Shown one piece after another: positions 13,001 through 25,401 of a stretch of 64,000 bases of DNA; the first letter of the stretch is position 1; each line of letters opens with the position of its first letter. Origin of the DNA: Seiridium cupressi. Taxonomy: Eukaryota > Ascomycota > Sordariomycetes > Amphisphaeriales > Sporocadaceae. The position numbers and the translations under genes were made by a program. The DNA lies in assembly GCA_036674765.1 (NCBI GenBank), contig JARVKI010000009.1, forward strand, positions 310,001-374,000, in the 5' to 3' direction. The notes under the pieces were generated by a model. The model made no database searches. It saw only the letters and a list, made by a program, of their open reading frames with translations, and was not told the DNA's origin.

Positions 13001-15342
13001 TCGGGGCACTCTGCCGCGCTTTCAAGTTCAAAGCCGCCTCCAAGTTTATGTTGATTCGGGGTAAGTACTATCTATATCTTGATATGTGGTGACATTGACG
13101 CTAATCAGAAACTAGATATTTCCGTGCCATTGGACCCTACACAATTCATCGTGAACATAAGCAAGCACCTTGCGGAAGAGGAGCCGCAGCTGACAGCCGA
13201 CTTCCTGAACGAGTTCTTCGGTGGATGGGAGAGTATCTCTGATGAACAGAAGCCTCTCAGTCTAGCCTACATGGCACCTTGGCTACCGGGACTTCGCACT
13301 ACTCTGCTTGGCGATGAGACGGACAGCGAGAAGGGCAAAGAAAAGATCGCTACCATTTTCCGCAAGCTTATTGACGTGGCAATTACCGACCCAACCTTGA
13401 ACTTGACGCTTGAGCTTACAGTGTGGCCTGCTATTTACAAGGACGAGACACTTCTCGACATATTTCTCGAAGAAGTCCTGAAGGCTGCCTTGAGTTTGGG
13501 ACTTTACGATGAGCATACCCAGTCTCTCACCACGATTGTTACGGCCATGGGCACCATCACCTTGCGCGGCAAGATCATCTCTCGTCTACGGAAAGCTTTG
13601 AACAGGTCGTCCCAGCGGCCGACCAAGATTCTGCCGGATAATGCAGTTTGGCCGGAGATATGCATCTTGCTTCAATTCTGCCTCTCGCTCTCATTTGATT
13701 GTGGTGTGCAGTCCCAATTGTATTTGCCGGAGATCTTCCATATTGTCACCATGCTGGCAAATACTGGCACATCGGACATTAGAGTCCTTGTCCACAGGCT
13801 CCTCATCAACACTATACATGCTGCCTGTACCTCGTTCAAACTCGATGATGCCAAGCTCGCAAGGCTCAGGAGTAGTCTGGAAACGCTCTCTGAACCCAGG
13901 AACGATATCTTCTCGCCGCCGCCAGCGTTTGTGCGAGATGGCGCTTCTATCTCGACTACTCAGGAGAGCGGCCAGTCGCCTGCGTCTACGGAACACCTTG
14001 CTTCTCTTCTATTTGAGGTATGTTCAGTTGCGGCACCATCCGTCGACATGGCAAATGCCTGGCGCTCGAGATGGATGAGTCTGGTTGCTAGTACTGCATT
14101 CCAGAACAATCCAGCGATTCAACCACGAGCGTTCATGGTCATGGGGTGTCTTGCCAGGGAAGAAGTTGACGACGACCTCCTTTACCAAGTGCTCGTTGCC
14201 CTGCGTAATGCAGTAGGTCGCTTCGGTGAGGATAACCATAATGAGATGATGGTTGCTATTGTCACCTCTCTGTCGAAAATGATGGGCAAGTTGATGACAG
14301 CGTCTCGCTACGGCTTGCAGCTGTTCTGGCTTGCGATATCATTGCTCCGCCTCGTCCCGCCCAACCTCTTCAACTGTGCCGCTAACTTCCTTGAAGCGGT
14401 GCTGACAAACATCGGAACGGCTGGTGATTTGAGGAATGATAAAATGGCCCAGGTACTACTGCAAGGCCGTGGCCAGTTAGAAGATGCTGCCCTGCCCTTG
14501 GATGTAGCGTATGGGATCCATTTCACAGCCGAGAACTTCCATTTCGCCGTCTGCGCCTGCTTGACACGCGGCTTGACGGACACGATGACCAAGGCCACCG
14601 CCCTCCGCGTCCTTTCGACGTTTCTGGAGATGACAACTACGAGTTCGTCGTTCGATGCCGACAGGCTGCCACGAGATGTTGTCACGTCCCCGTATCTGGC
14701 TCTGATTCAGGCCAGGGCAGTTGAGCCAGATGAGCTTAAAGATGCGCTATACTTGTCTGGGCTTCATCCTTCCAGTGTCGCCAGTCTGGGACGCGTCCGC
14801 AGCCTACGCGATTTCCCATGGATGAAGGACAAGGACTTGCTCTTGAATACGGCTATTGAGCTGGTCGACTTTCAGTACCTCGGGGATGCTGTGCAGAACC
14901 GAACCCTGCTTTGGTTGAATGAACTGGCCATGGCACGGCCAAGCGTAATCTTGCACTTGTAAGTATTTCCATGTTCGCAAACTGCCAAAAAAAGCATTCG
15001 GTTAACCCGTGAAATTAGGTGCTCGCCAGTCGCGCAAATGCTCGACGACATCTTACTGCACTGCCAGAATTCATCCACCCTGGAATCTGCACATGCCCTA
15101 TTTCAAACCATGACATCCAATCCCAAATTCCCGACCACCTTGGAGTCGAGTGGTGAATTGAATGAGATCCTGGAGGAGTTGGGCTTCGGTGGTCTATGGC
15201 GTTCCTGCTCGTTCAGTCAAACGCAGGAGCCGGACAAGCAGTGCTTCGCTCTTACTGAAAAGCTTATTGAGGTAAGGCGGTCTAGCTTATCGTTCTTCAA
15301 GAAAGATCTTGCTAACATTTGTTCCAGCTTATCATTATATGA
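7008..15342 (+). CDS. ira1: Neurofibromin/IRA-type Ras GTPase-activating protein
   Basis: Negative regulator of Ras (Ras-cAMP/MAPK control) that stimulates Ras GTP hydrolysis. Twelve exons keep phase throughout: 7008-7061, 7146-8627, 8679-9025, 9077-9191, 9247-11517, 11567-11941, 11993-12079, 12160-12332, 12384-13060, 13116-14958, 15019-15271, 15328-15342, giving 2563 residues, the size of fungal IRA proteins. Exon 1 (18 codons, MNGDAGLVGCLVERLTTR) splices in phase to LPHRTGTQG. The RasGAP domain lies at about residues 1130-1420 in exon 5. An arginine-finger-like segment ILRRNCVATK has Arg near 1237, and the diagnostic motif FLRFFCPAIVAPE is near 1349. Exons 7-8 (about 1549-1634) read as the Sec14/CRAL-TRIO-like module, followed by a PH-like region as in neurofibromin. 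The rest is helical-repeat-like. The last exon adds only four hydrophobic residues and the stop. Confidence 0.93.
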
Positions 15343-16159
15343 AGCACTGATGATCACTTAATGTGGCGAAAAGAAAAACGTATTTGGAGTCGACAGTTGC
15401 TCGACGAGGTGGCATTATTAGATAGTACCAGGGAATCCTGTAGCGTGTGGAAAATTTGTATTTGAGCGATGGTACTTGGGAGGATATACCACTTTTGCAT
15501 CGAAACTTTACTAGCCTAGCTTGGAAATGAGAAAAACGAAGTAGAAGACAAAGATAACCTTGACGAAGATGGAAAAGTTCATTACGATAATTCATAGTGC
15601 GAGTCACGTACAGAGAGACGAACGATACGGGGGTATTATGACTTGCAGTGATCCCCGGCATTTCCAGAGTCGTGTCGGGGGGTAAACACGACGCAATGCA
15701 TACGATGTGATATGTGGCCGCTGTTACCGAATACAGACCATGCCAATGCGCGCTTCCGTGACGACGTGAGTGAGAGCGATCTGATTTGTCGACCAGCGAG
15801 TATGATGCTCAAGCATTGGTCTCGAAAGAGTTGTCGCCGGTCTCATTCAGGTAGGTCTTATAGCCGCTAGATTAGCTCCGTTCCGTTTCCACCAAGCTTA
15901 TCCCCGAGACCACGACCATTGCACCATGTAATGTTGGATGGAAACTCCGTCGGGGCCGTTCGGACTGCGGGTTTGCCAAGTTCATGTTGTTGTTCGGGGG
16001 CGTCGTAAATTCCGGCTTTATCAAGAGAGGGGACTTGCAAAACGTGACTTGGGGGCATCTATCTATAAGGCAGGTTAAAGTCATGGATGTACGAAATGGC
16101 ATATAGGTCGTGTTCATGTCGCGAACACTCCAGGAAAAAAACACAAATAGACAATATAA
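15343..16159. other. Intergenic region RasGAP to NmrA-like gene
   Basis: About 0.8 kb. It contains the 3' end of the RasGAP transcript and the promoter of the NmrA-like gene. The last 60 bases before that ATG are A-rich (acaaatag, caatataa), typical of a fungal start context. Antisense open frames here show no domain and no plausible gene structure. Confidence 0.4.
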
Positions 16160-17441
16160 ATGTCGCAAACTTTCGTAAAGAAAGTCGCCATCGTCGGTGT
16201 ACGTCCCATCTGTTGACCTGACAGACTTCATTATTTTAATGAACATGTAACTGACTTTCGCTGCTGTTGATTGGAACAGGCAGCCGGTACAGTAGGCAAG
16301 CACATCGTGGCCGCGCTCCTGAAGACGGGGAAACACGAAGTGGCGGCTATCTCCCGAGCGGATAGCAAGGCCGCGATCCTCGACGGCGTCAAGGTGGCAA
16401 GAGTCGATTACGACGAGCCCTCGGCTCTGGTCGATGCGCTCAGGAGCCAGGATGTCCTCATCATCACCATGGCGGTCACCGCGCCCCGAGATACCGAGGG
16501 AAAACTGGTGGAAGCCGCAGCGGACGCGGGCGTGCCGTTCGTCTTGCCGAATTTCTGGGGGCCGGATGGGGAGAAGTGAGTCTACTCGTTCATAATGGTC
16601 TCGCGTATCTCGTGGGGAATTCCTGTTGCGATGTTGCCTCCTTACATCACTCCAATAAATCAATAAAAACGATGTAGTCGACTGACTCAAAGTGCCAATC
16701 AAATAGAAGGGAACAACTCGGTACCGATATCATGTTAGGTCTCAGAGAGCGCGCAACCGTCAAACAGATCGAAGAGCTCGGCGCGAGCGCCTGGATCGGC
16801 ATGGTCACGAGCTTCTGGTACGAAATGAGCCTCGCGGGCCCTGTTGCTTTTGGCATGGATTACAAGAACCGGAAGTGGACTTTTTACGACGATGGTGAAG
16901 CCAAGATCAATGTAATTGTAAGTGAATCATTTCTCGTGCGAAGCTTCAAAAAGTGTACTGGGATACAGGAAATAGTAAGATGCATTTTACTAACTTGGAC
17001 TCTCTCCTGTCTCTCTAGACGCTTCCCCAAAGCGGTAAAGCGGTCGCGGCGCTGCTCTCGCTCCCCGTCGAATCATCGACCGGTCCCAGCTTGTCCAAGT
17101 ACAAGAACAAGCCCGTCTACACAGCGTCCTTCTGCGTCAGTCAAAGGGATATGTTCGCATCCGTGCTGCGCGTGAGCGGGACCAAGCCGGACGACTGGCA
17201 GATCGAGCACGAGGCGTCGTCGAAGCGGTTTGCGGACGGCAAGAAGCAGTTCGAGGGCGGCGACGTCGTCGGGTTCGCCAAGCTGCTCTACGCGCGCGTC
17301 TTCTACCCGGATGGCTCGGGCAACTACGAGGCGAGTCGGGGACTGGAGAACGATGTGCTTGGGCTCGCGAAAGAGGATATTGACGAGTCCACCAAGCTCG
17401 CTATCCAGAGAGTCGAGTCTGGTGCTCGTTATGGCAATTAG
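16160..17441 (+). CDS. NmrA-like / isoflavone-reductase-type NAD(P)-binding protein
   Basis: Exons 16160-16198, 16280-16575, 16707(or 16710)-16917 and 17019-17441 give about 322 residues, normal for the NmrA/isoflavone reductase-like group of atypical short-chain reductases. Joining exons 1 and 2 restores the dinucleotide-binding motif VAIVGAAGTVGKHIV (GxxGxxG, residues 13-19). Later family-like segments are LPNFWGPDGE, SFWYEMSLAG and CVSQRDMFASV. Members bind NAD(P) and act either as redox sensors (NmrA, nitrogen repression) or as small-molecule reductases. The substrate cannot be told from sequence, so no gene symbol is given. The third exon has a tandem acceptor (TAGAAG) that would add or remove one residue. 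The 3' end converges on the DUF3433 gene with a 135 bp gap. Confidence 0.85.
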
Positions 17442-17576
17442 CAAGACTTAGGACTTGCAGCGAGTACAAGGTATCCATCATGACATCAAAAATTATTTCA
17501 TTATGTTTTAAGCCTTAAGTAGTCCGTGATATATGCACTAATTGCCAAGCTCTACTCTCCCTTGGCTTGCGCGATA

Positions 17577-20500
17577 CTATACAAGATTCGATTTCTCTCC
17601 AACGGTACTCGTCGACATGCGATTCATGGACGAGAATTGCGTGGCGTAAAACATGGCGCCAGCGATGGTACTCGGGTCCATCGCCAAGTCAGGCCAATGA
17701 ATGAAGAAAGACCAGATCACCACCATGATCATTATGCAGATGACGCTGACCATTAACCATACGCAGACCGAGCTCAGGTTGTCCTGCCCAGTGGACCTGG
17801 CGGGAATATTGGCAAGCAATAGAGGTAGGAGATCAGAGAGGATCGCCGTGAACGCCACGACGCCGAGATAGATGTCCTTGTTCTGTCTGCTGATCGCCTT
17901 CCAAAATCCCGAAAAGGGGTTTGACGGCGGGCTGAGGTGGACGATATCCTCGACAGACCTCCTCAGAGACATCAGCCTGTAGGGACTGAAGAATGCGATA
18001 CCTAGATGATTCGAATTAATTATGGCCTACAGGCCATGGTCTGACTCAAGACTTACATGTGAAAAAAGTCCACCACACCAGGGAGACGATTACCCCTGCT
18101 CCAGTCAAGATGAAACGGCCGCCGAAGTTGTTGTTGTCCATGAAAGTCTGGAACGCTCCGCCAGTGTTGTTGTATAGCAATACCATCAGTAGCAGGCCGA
18201 GCAGCAGCGAGAAGAACAGAGCTCTTCCTGCTAGACTCAGGGTGAAGAATGGCATGTGTCTACCACGAGCACGACAACGCTTTCCTCTCTTTGACCCAAA
18301 GCCTCCGGCGTCGTTGCAAACCATAACTCCGTATTCCCAAACCGTTTTATGCTTCCAATAGCTCAGCATGAAACGGCGATGGCCAAATGCTTTGATCGCT
18401 TGTTCTCTGTCTATGTTGCTGTGTCTCCAGTCGAGATTGCTCAAAAAAGCCGTAATTTCATCGTTCTTTGCAAGTCTGCTGATATCGAAAATGCTCCAGG
18501 GTGTGTCATTCCATATGCCCGTTCGATATCGCCAGAGTACCCACGCAGCAATGCCAATAAGTGTAGCCATGAGGCATATTAGTCCCAACACAACCCTTGC
18601 CGGACTGGCAGCGATGTTTAACGACGTTGGGCAAGAATACAAGTTTCCGTCGTTCAAAGTCGTGCATTCGGATGGAAGCACGGCAAGCTGCAGAGCATCT
18701 GGACTGAGAGCTATGAGCACTGCGTTCGCGAGAACAAGTAGTCCCGTCACCGCCATAAGCCAGTTTCCAGTTCTGGGTGATCTGAGACCTGAGATGAGGC
18801 CCCACAGACCCGTGGTTGTTAGACAGAGAGAGTCCTGCGTACGCGCGCCGTACCTTGCAGTCATAGCACTGAATGGCTGGTGTAGTTTTACCGTTTGGTC
18901 TAGTATACGAACTGGAATCCATAGAATGATGGCCAATAGCGTTGGTAGAAGCAAACCGTTGAAGTATCCTGATGACGATATAGGAACGATTTCGTGTTGT
19001 TGAGCCAACGAGGCATTGGGTTTATTTGTAGCCGTAATCACGAGTGTACTTGTTAATGTTGATGTCCCATCAGGTACTACATTGGTGAGTGTCGTGATAG
19101 CCTTTCCGTCACTATCGTAACTTGTAGTGGCTGTTGGTGTTTCCGTGATCTCCAAGGTCTGTGTGGCAGTTGCCAACCCTTTACTATCTCTCAGCGTTGT
19201 GGTTACGAACTTTTCGTAGTATGTCTTGACGTGGACTTTCCCATCCGCATCCGTGATCGTAGTGGTCGATGGATCCTTCATGACCACTTGCACCGTTGTT
19301 GCCGTGGGGAATCCATCACTGTTTGTCAAGGTCGCCGTGGAAAGAAAGCCGAGCTTTGTCTGCGTTGAGGTGGAAGTAGTAACTCCGGCACTGTCTGTAA
19401 GGTACGAGAGCCACAGCTGCTGTACACCGTCGTTGGAGTCCGTCATGACCCCGTGAATCACTTGTTGGGTCCTCAGACGAGTGACGTACATCATCGTGGT
19501 GACTGACACAGTTGTCATGAATACGGCTCCAAGATCCACAACGACTTCTGTGTTGGTTGCGTCCGCACTAGGTGTGACTACAGGGGTGACTGTTGAAACA
19601 ATTGTCGAAACGATTGCTGTACTCTCGATAACATTCACTACTGTCGTACTGGGAGTTGGCGTTGGTGGCGGGATAGGTGTTTCTGAAGCAGTTCTATGCT
19701 CTGTGTGGCTGACTTGGTTGGTGATCCCGGAGCCGGGATGACCAGCTTGAGAAATCCGTAAATTCGAAGTTGGTGGTATTTGTGTATTCAGCATCGTTGT
19801 GTCACCATGTTCTGTGAGTGGTGCAGTCTGTGTCGGAGAATCCGCTAAAGTACTTGGTTTCGTCACCACGCTTGAAATAGTTTTGGCAGCAGTAGAGTGG
19901 CCAGTATTTGTGGCGATTGCGGTTCCGGGCACCGGAATGGATGACGGGGGAACGCCTGTGGCTGAGCTGCTAGTAGAGCCAGTGTCAGTCAAGGTTGGCC
20001 TTGTGGCATCAGTCACAGTACTCGGTTCAGTTATAGGACTACCAGGTAGGTTGGTGTCGGTGAGCGTAGGTCCCGTGGAAGGGACAGTCACGCCGCCAGT
20101 AGGGGAGCTGCCAGGTAAGTTGGTGTCAACCACAGTAGTAGTTCCGGCTGTAATAGTTGTCGTTCCGTCGGTTGGGGTACTACCCGGTGGATTGGTGTCA
20201 ATCAAGGTGGATCCGGTAGTAGAAGCTACAGTAGTTGGAACACTAATAGGACCTCCGGGCTGAATATGAGTTTCTTGCAAAGTCGTGGTAGAAGAAACCT
20301 GTTCCCCCGGGAGATTCGTCGGCAGAGTTGCTGTATCAACAGGAGGAGTTGGGACGTCAGATGGAGGCTGGCTGCTGGCCGTACTGCTTGGAATAACGAG
20401 GGTGGAAGAGGTATCCGTCTCTGTTGGGGTTGCACCAGTCTGTATAGGTCCACCAGGGTTTCCGACCATGGAGCTTGCCGTAGTACCTGTCTGACCGCCC

Positions 20501-22182
20501 CCTATTCCAATCGTGATAGTCGTTGCAGCAGTGGTGCTTATGACCGTGATATCATGCGTAATTGTGACTGTTATATCACATACGGGAGCTTGGCGGCGTA
20601 TCTTGCTCACAACCGGGGCTGCGGACCTCTTCTTCAATCTCAGTCCAAGGTCTACCGTCAGTACGGGGATTGTTAACCACTGGATATGAGTTTGCGTAAT
20701 GTCGACTGTGCACGTTCCTTTCGGGGGATCCGTAGTCACAGGAGGTGGAACATTGTCCCCAATTGAAGTGATCAAGGAACTTGAACTTGATCCTGTCCCT
20801 TCACTATTAGATACTAGTGACGTTGAAGTTATGAGTGTGGGCGTTGGTGTTGTTGGTGTGCCTGGGCGACCAGTATTCCCTGGAGGGTCAGTGGGTTCTG
20901 GATCGTCATTTGTTGAATCCGGTGGTTTACTAGTAGAAGTGCTTGAGATAGTACTAGAGGAGCTAGAGATTTGGCTCGTAGGATGTGGGTTTCCGCCACC
21001 TGTTCGCGTCGTATCTCCTCCAGAATGATGATTTTCATCTGTGGGTTGCGGGTTGTTCTCTGACGTCGAAGGGTCAACATGTGTGGGCTGCCCCTTGTCG
21101 GGCGAAGTAGTCGTTGTTGTACTTGCTGACGTACTGGATACAACAGTCTCGCTGAACACAGTTGACGGTGGCGGATCATCGCCTTTTGAGGGGTTTGCAG
21201 GTTCTGTAAGCTGCAGCGTGGTTGAGGTATCACCAGCAACTAGCGTGCTCGACATAGATGAGGGCAGTGACGTGGAAGAGGTTGTGGTTGTCGTGGATGT
21301 GGTAGATGTTGAACTGGCATCTGACTTCACTTCCGAAGGACTTGGTTTGTCGGGTCCAGTTGTCGGTGTGCTGGTAGTGCTGGTAGTGCTCAAAGTAGAG
21401 CTGGAGACGTCCCTGACATCGCTCACCGAGGATATCGTGCTCGAGGCTCCCGAGGTGTCATTTTGGTGGTGATTCAAATCCCTTAGGGATCGTGGGCTGT
21501 GCAGTGCATTTACAAGAGAGCGAGACTCGATGTTCGACAAATCTCGAGAAACCAGACCTTCCATGAAGCTTTGATCTTGATCCGGCAAGATACGGATGGC
21601 CATTGCCATCAGTACAAGCAATACTGCCACTGCCAGGAGGAGGATTACGAGAAAAGTGCGTCTAAGAACGAATGGGCGATAGTTGTTGTTGTCGCCGTTG
21701 GGTTGCTCGCCAGGGTCCTCTTCGATTTCTATACTGTCAACCCGCGGCACGTAGCTCAGATACTTGTTTTCAGGATCGAAGCCCATATATCTCGTATCTG
21801 TGCGAATGTCGCTCAATTTGCTCAGCGCTGACGGTGCACGAGCATAGCCCGGGGCGTAAAACTCGATAGGAGGCCCGGCAAGCTCTGCAATATCCGTCTC
21901 TTCGGAATCATCATTAGCGATTAGAGTGCCGACCGGGGCATAAGCAGCATTGGCTGCGTTGGTATAAACCGGGTGTAATCCGCTGTCCTCCTCGTCCTCT
22001 GCTCCAGATGTCGCGTTGCGATAAAGGTTACGAACATGACTGCGAAACTTGTCGTGTGTAGTCAGGTTCTCCCGTCTCTGTGCAACACGATCGCTCGGCT
22101 CATTTCTGTCGGAATCGTCCTGTGCCACGGGAACGAAACTGACATGGCCGACCGGCCGATATTCCGTAGGCGATAGATGCAT
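17577..22182 (-). CDS. DUF3433 membrane protein with Ser/Thr-rich mucin-like ectodomain
   Basis: Two exons, 22182-18057 and 18001-17577 (55 bp intron; splicing joins WWTFFT to CIAFFSPYRLM in phase), give 1516 residues. An acidic cytoplasmic-type N-terminus (1-170) is followed by a transmembrane helix (about 176-198). Some 750 residues dominated by Ser, Thr and Pro follow, with internal repeats of the form TNxPGSxPT, as expected for an O-glycosylated wall or surface stalk. A short insert with KKRS and Cys residues interrupts it near 510-545. The C-terminal part (from about 1060) opens with YFNGLLLPTLLAIILWIPVR, the DUF3433 signature, and carries about five more hydrophobic segments; the second exon supplies the last ones. 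DUF3433 function is unknown. By analogy a surface sensor or adhesion role is possible, but this is inference. Confidence 0.85.
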
Positions 22183-24309
22183 TTTGTGCGACTATACGCC
22201 GCGCCGTTCCCCACGATACCGACGATCCTTCATTTCTCGATGTGTTACAGGGCCGGAACACAAGTTGTCAAACGTGTCCGACATTAGACATTAAACACTC
22301 GCGATCTGGAAGGATTTCTGTCCGTCTTTCATGCTGGTCACATCAGGCAAGAATGCAGCCGAATGGCACGGTCATGCAGGGCGACCATCCGGGGATAGCC
22401 TCTCTTACTCGCAGTGCAATAGTTCTAATCCTGTCGTGGCGGAGCCCGCTCTGGACTCGACACCCCCGACTGCAATCGAGTGGGAGGTGTGTATCGGCGT
22501 CTGCCAGTCCACATGCGAGTTACCAACAGACCAATTGAATATGGGTGGGTGTTGCAGCCAACACCAAACGGCCCCCATCACGTCCCATTCTGGTACAATG
22601 TAGGCGGGGTATTGCACTTTCGTCCTCCACGCTGCACACACACACGCATGCTGCATAATCCCCAATGCGTGTCTTATCCAACGGGCGCATGGCACCTGCT
22701 GATCTGATTGAAGGAACCAACCTCCCCGCTTCCCATGAGCTGCCATTGTCGTCTCGGCCCGGGAGCAGGCTGACCCCCGCAGCAGCAGCTCTTTTCCGCA
22801 AATATTTCCAGATTAATAGTGGACGCGTCTACCGATAAATGCATCGTAAGATGGGTGCCTCGTCCGCATCATAGAGACAAGTGGCTATGCCTTTCTGTAT
22901 CGAGAACGGAAAATGAGAGAGATTGCCATTGACCATAGCCATGATCGAGCCCGAGTGGGTCAAAGTATGAAAATGTATACACCATGATTAATTTCGCGCT
23001 GACTGCGGTTATCCGGCGCGAGCCGACCGATAGACGCACAGGCATGGGATTCGGGTGGCCACAGCCTCACGGGGCTGTCGGGTGTGACTGGGTTTTGAGC
23101 CTCTGGCGATTGATATCTTATGCTACTTCGTAGCTTATGTCAGATCATGTATTGTTTGAAATGAAAAATTTCACGTAAGCTACGTGTGTCGTGGTTCAGG
23201 CCGCCGCTTGTATCTGCCCACGCCCGGCATTTCTAATAGCACAAAAGTCCCTTCGTGCACATTCTGGCGGTGTGTATATACTGTACATATTATGTGAAGT
23301 TCACTATACGCAGAGCTATCAATAAAATCACCCAGCCTTCAGTGGGATGGGTTATGGAGCCAGAGCAGACAGTAACATCATGTGCATACACAGCCAACAA
23401 GTCGGTCTTTCGTTCAGTAGCACTTTCGCTGAATAGGATGATGATTGATGCATGGCACGATTTGTGATCTATTATCACTGTGCACGGTCGTGTATGGCAG
23501 GGGGCCAAACGAAATCGCCCCTCGTCGGTAACGATGAGCTATGAGAATCTAGAGAATAAAATATCCAGATTAGCTAGATTTATGTCTATAGCAGTATTAG
23601 GAACACTATAAGACTGGTTGGTTTGGTCATATCACCAAAACCTTTTGGGCACCCGCGGCGAACGCGTTGTTCAACCGCTGATACTGAAAAACTTAATAGA
23701 AGGGCCACCTATGCACGATGGTCTTTATCTCTTGTGCCTAAATTACACTATATCTCAATCTAGCACACAAACTCTTCTGGTTGTAGGTAGATCTATCCCG
23801 GCCATGATCACTTGATGTCTCCATTGTTGACATAGACATCCCCAGCCTTGCCCGCGGCCTGAGAAATCCCCCAAAGGTCGCGTATGAGAAATATCAAGAG
23901 CCACAAAAATACGGTCATTGGAAAATACTTCACGCTTGGCTTCGCAACGTGGAGTTACTGCCCTCAAGAATTTGTTTCTGGGTGTCAACAATCGATGAAG
24001 GACACTAAATGGCATTCCAGCCTTAGGCATCTTGATTCAGAACTCAACGTACATGTATGGAATGGTAAACTGGATGTGAATCACACCACTAGTGGTTGTA
24101 GTGGAACATTTCATGGTGAACGATAAATAAATACAAAGGGAGTTCAGATATGTAGACTGTTTGACATTATTTTAAAGTGCATACAATTAAGCACATGGGG
24201 TTTTAATTATGTACATTAATTCAAACTCGATTAGAGCGCCAAATGTTTCGTCATCTCTCAGAGATATTAATATTATGCTTGTATTTCGCTATTGTACACA
24301 ATGACACAC
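22183..24309. other. Intergenic region, DUF3433 promoter to secreted-protein 3' end
   Basis: About 2.1 kb. The 22.2-22.8 kb part is GC-balanced and holds the DUF3433 promoter. From 22.9 to 24.3 kb it becomes AT-richer with many stops in all frames. Overlapping short frames at 22.3-22.8 kb on both strands lack domain features. I see no gene, tRNA or repeat. Confidence 0.4.
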
Positions 24310-25401
24310 TTAAAGCATGAATGCAGCGACAGCACCAACAACCGCGGCAAGGTTGGCAGCGTTAGCCATGGCGCCAGCAGTCATAGCGGTAGAAGTAGAT
24401 GAAGTAGAAGAGCTGGTGCCAGTGGCGGTGGAGCCGGACCCGGAGGAGACTGTAGCGGTGCCCAGCGAGCCAGGAGCAGTAGCAGTGCTGTTGGTGGTGC
24501 TATTGGTGGGCACCATGACGGCGTCATAGGCACTGCAGGTAGCGTTCTCGGCAATGGGGCAGGAGCCATCAATGCAGATGGACTGGAGCAGAGCACCCTG
24601 GGCTGGGATGACAGTGGTCTCGGGCGCGCAGCGGTAGGCGAAGAGAGAGTTCAAGGCCTTGCCAACGACGGTCAGGTCGTCCTCGGCAACACCGAAAGAG
24701 GCGGCGGCCATGGCGACCTGCTCAATGAAGTATCCCAGCTCGTATGGGTTCAGGTCCATGAACTTGTGCACCTCGTACATCGAACCGTGGCCGGCGTAGG
24801 CATCGAAGCCGGCCATGCCCTGCATGGAGCATCCGAGCAGGGAGCCGAAGAATTGGTAGAGATGGGTGAGGAGGAAGCTGATGGTCGATCGAGTTAGCCA
24901 ACCACCTCTATGACAAGGTTCAAGGGACATTTGTGTTTGGCGACTTACTATTGCATAGAGCTGTCATCATTGGCAGGCATGTTCTTCATCAGGGGCTCGG
25001 CACCGCCACCGTCGAGGAAGTTGATAGACACTCCCTTGCTGCCTCCGCGGTTGCTTGATGCAAGACCGCCATTGAAGTATGGCAGAAGGTTGACATCGGT
25101 ACCGTTGACAGTTGCCGGGGCTAGAATACCCGGAACTGTGATGCCAACGTTGGGCTGGGTATCTAGAGTGACAACAGGTGAGTACTGAACTGATTATTTG
25201 GTATGACAGGACGAGGTACTTACAGTTTCCAATGACAACAGTGTTGACGACAAGTGTCAGAAGAGTGTATTGGTTATCAGCCGTGTTCTCCTTCAACAAA
25301 GCCGTTGTGTAGTAGTCACAGATGGAAGTGTTGGTAGGGCGCTGGGCACTCGCAGTGCTGGCAGCGGCGACAACTGCTACGGCGGACTTGGAGAAACGCA
25401 T
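24310..25401 (-). CDS. Secreted, probably GPI-anchored fungal protein of unknown function
   Basis: Exons 25401-25224, 25162-24949 and 24877-24310 keep phase and encode 319 residues. A signal peptide is evident (MRFSKSAVAVVAAASTASA, cleavage near A19). The mature part has several Asn-X-Ser/Thr sites and paired Cys (ICDYYTT; LLGCSMQG; the CIDGSCPIAENATC cluster). A Ser/Thr/Gly-rich linker then ends in a hydrophobic tail (AANLAAVVGAVAAFML) typical of a GPI attachment signal. The core, with segments such as NTVVIGNYTQPNVGI and YFLLTHLYQFFGSLLGC, looks like a conserved fungal family, but I cannot assign a domain or activity. It is flanked by long gene-free stretches on both sides. Confidence 0.8.

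Noticed and set aside
19481..21472. Several Val/Gly-rich open frames on the plus strand
   Set aside because: They are the complement of the Ser/Thr-rich repeats of the DUF3433 gene, which keep all frames open.
22405..22801. Overlapping open frames of 90-113 codons on both strands
   Set aside because: Simultaneous openness in several frames, no domain and no splice-consistent neighbours suggest chance.
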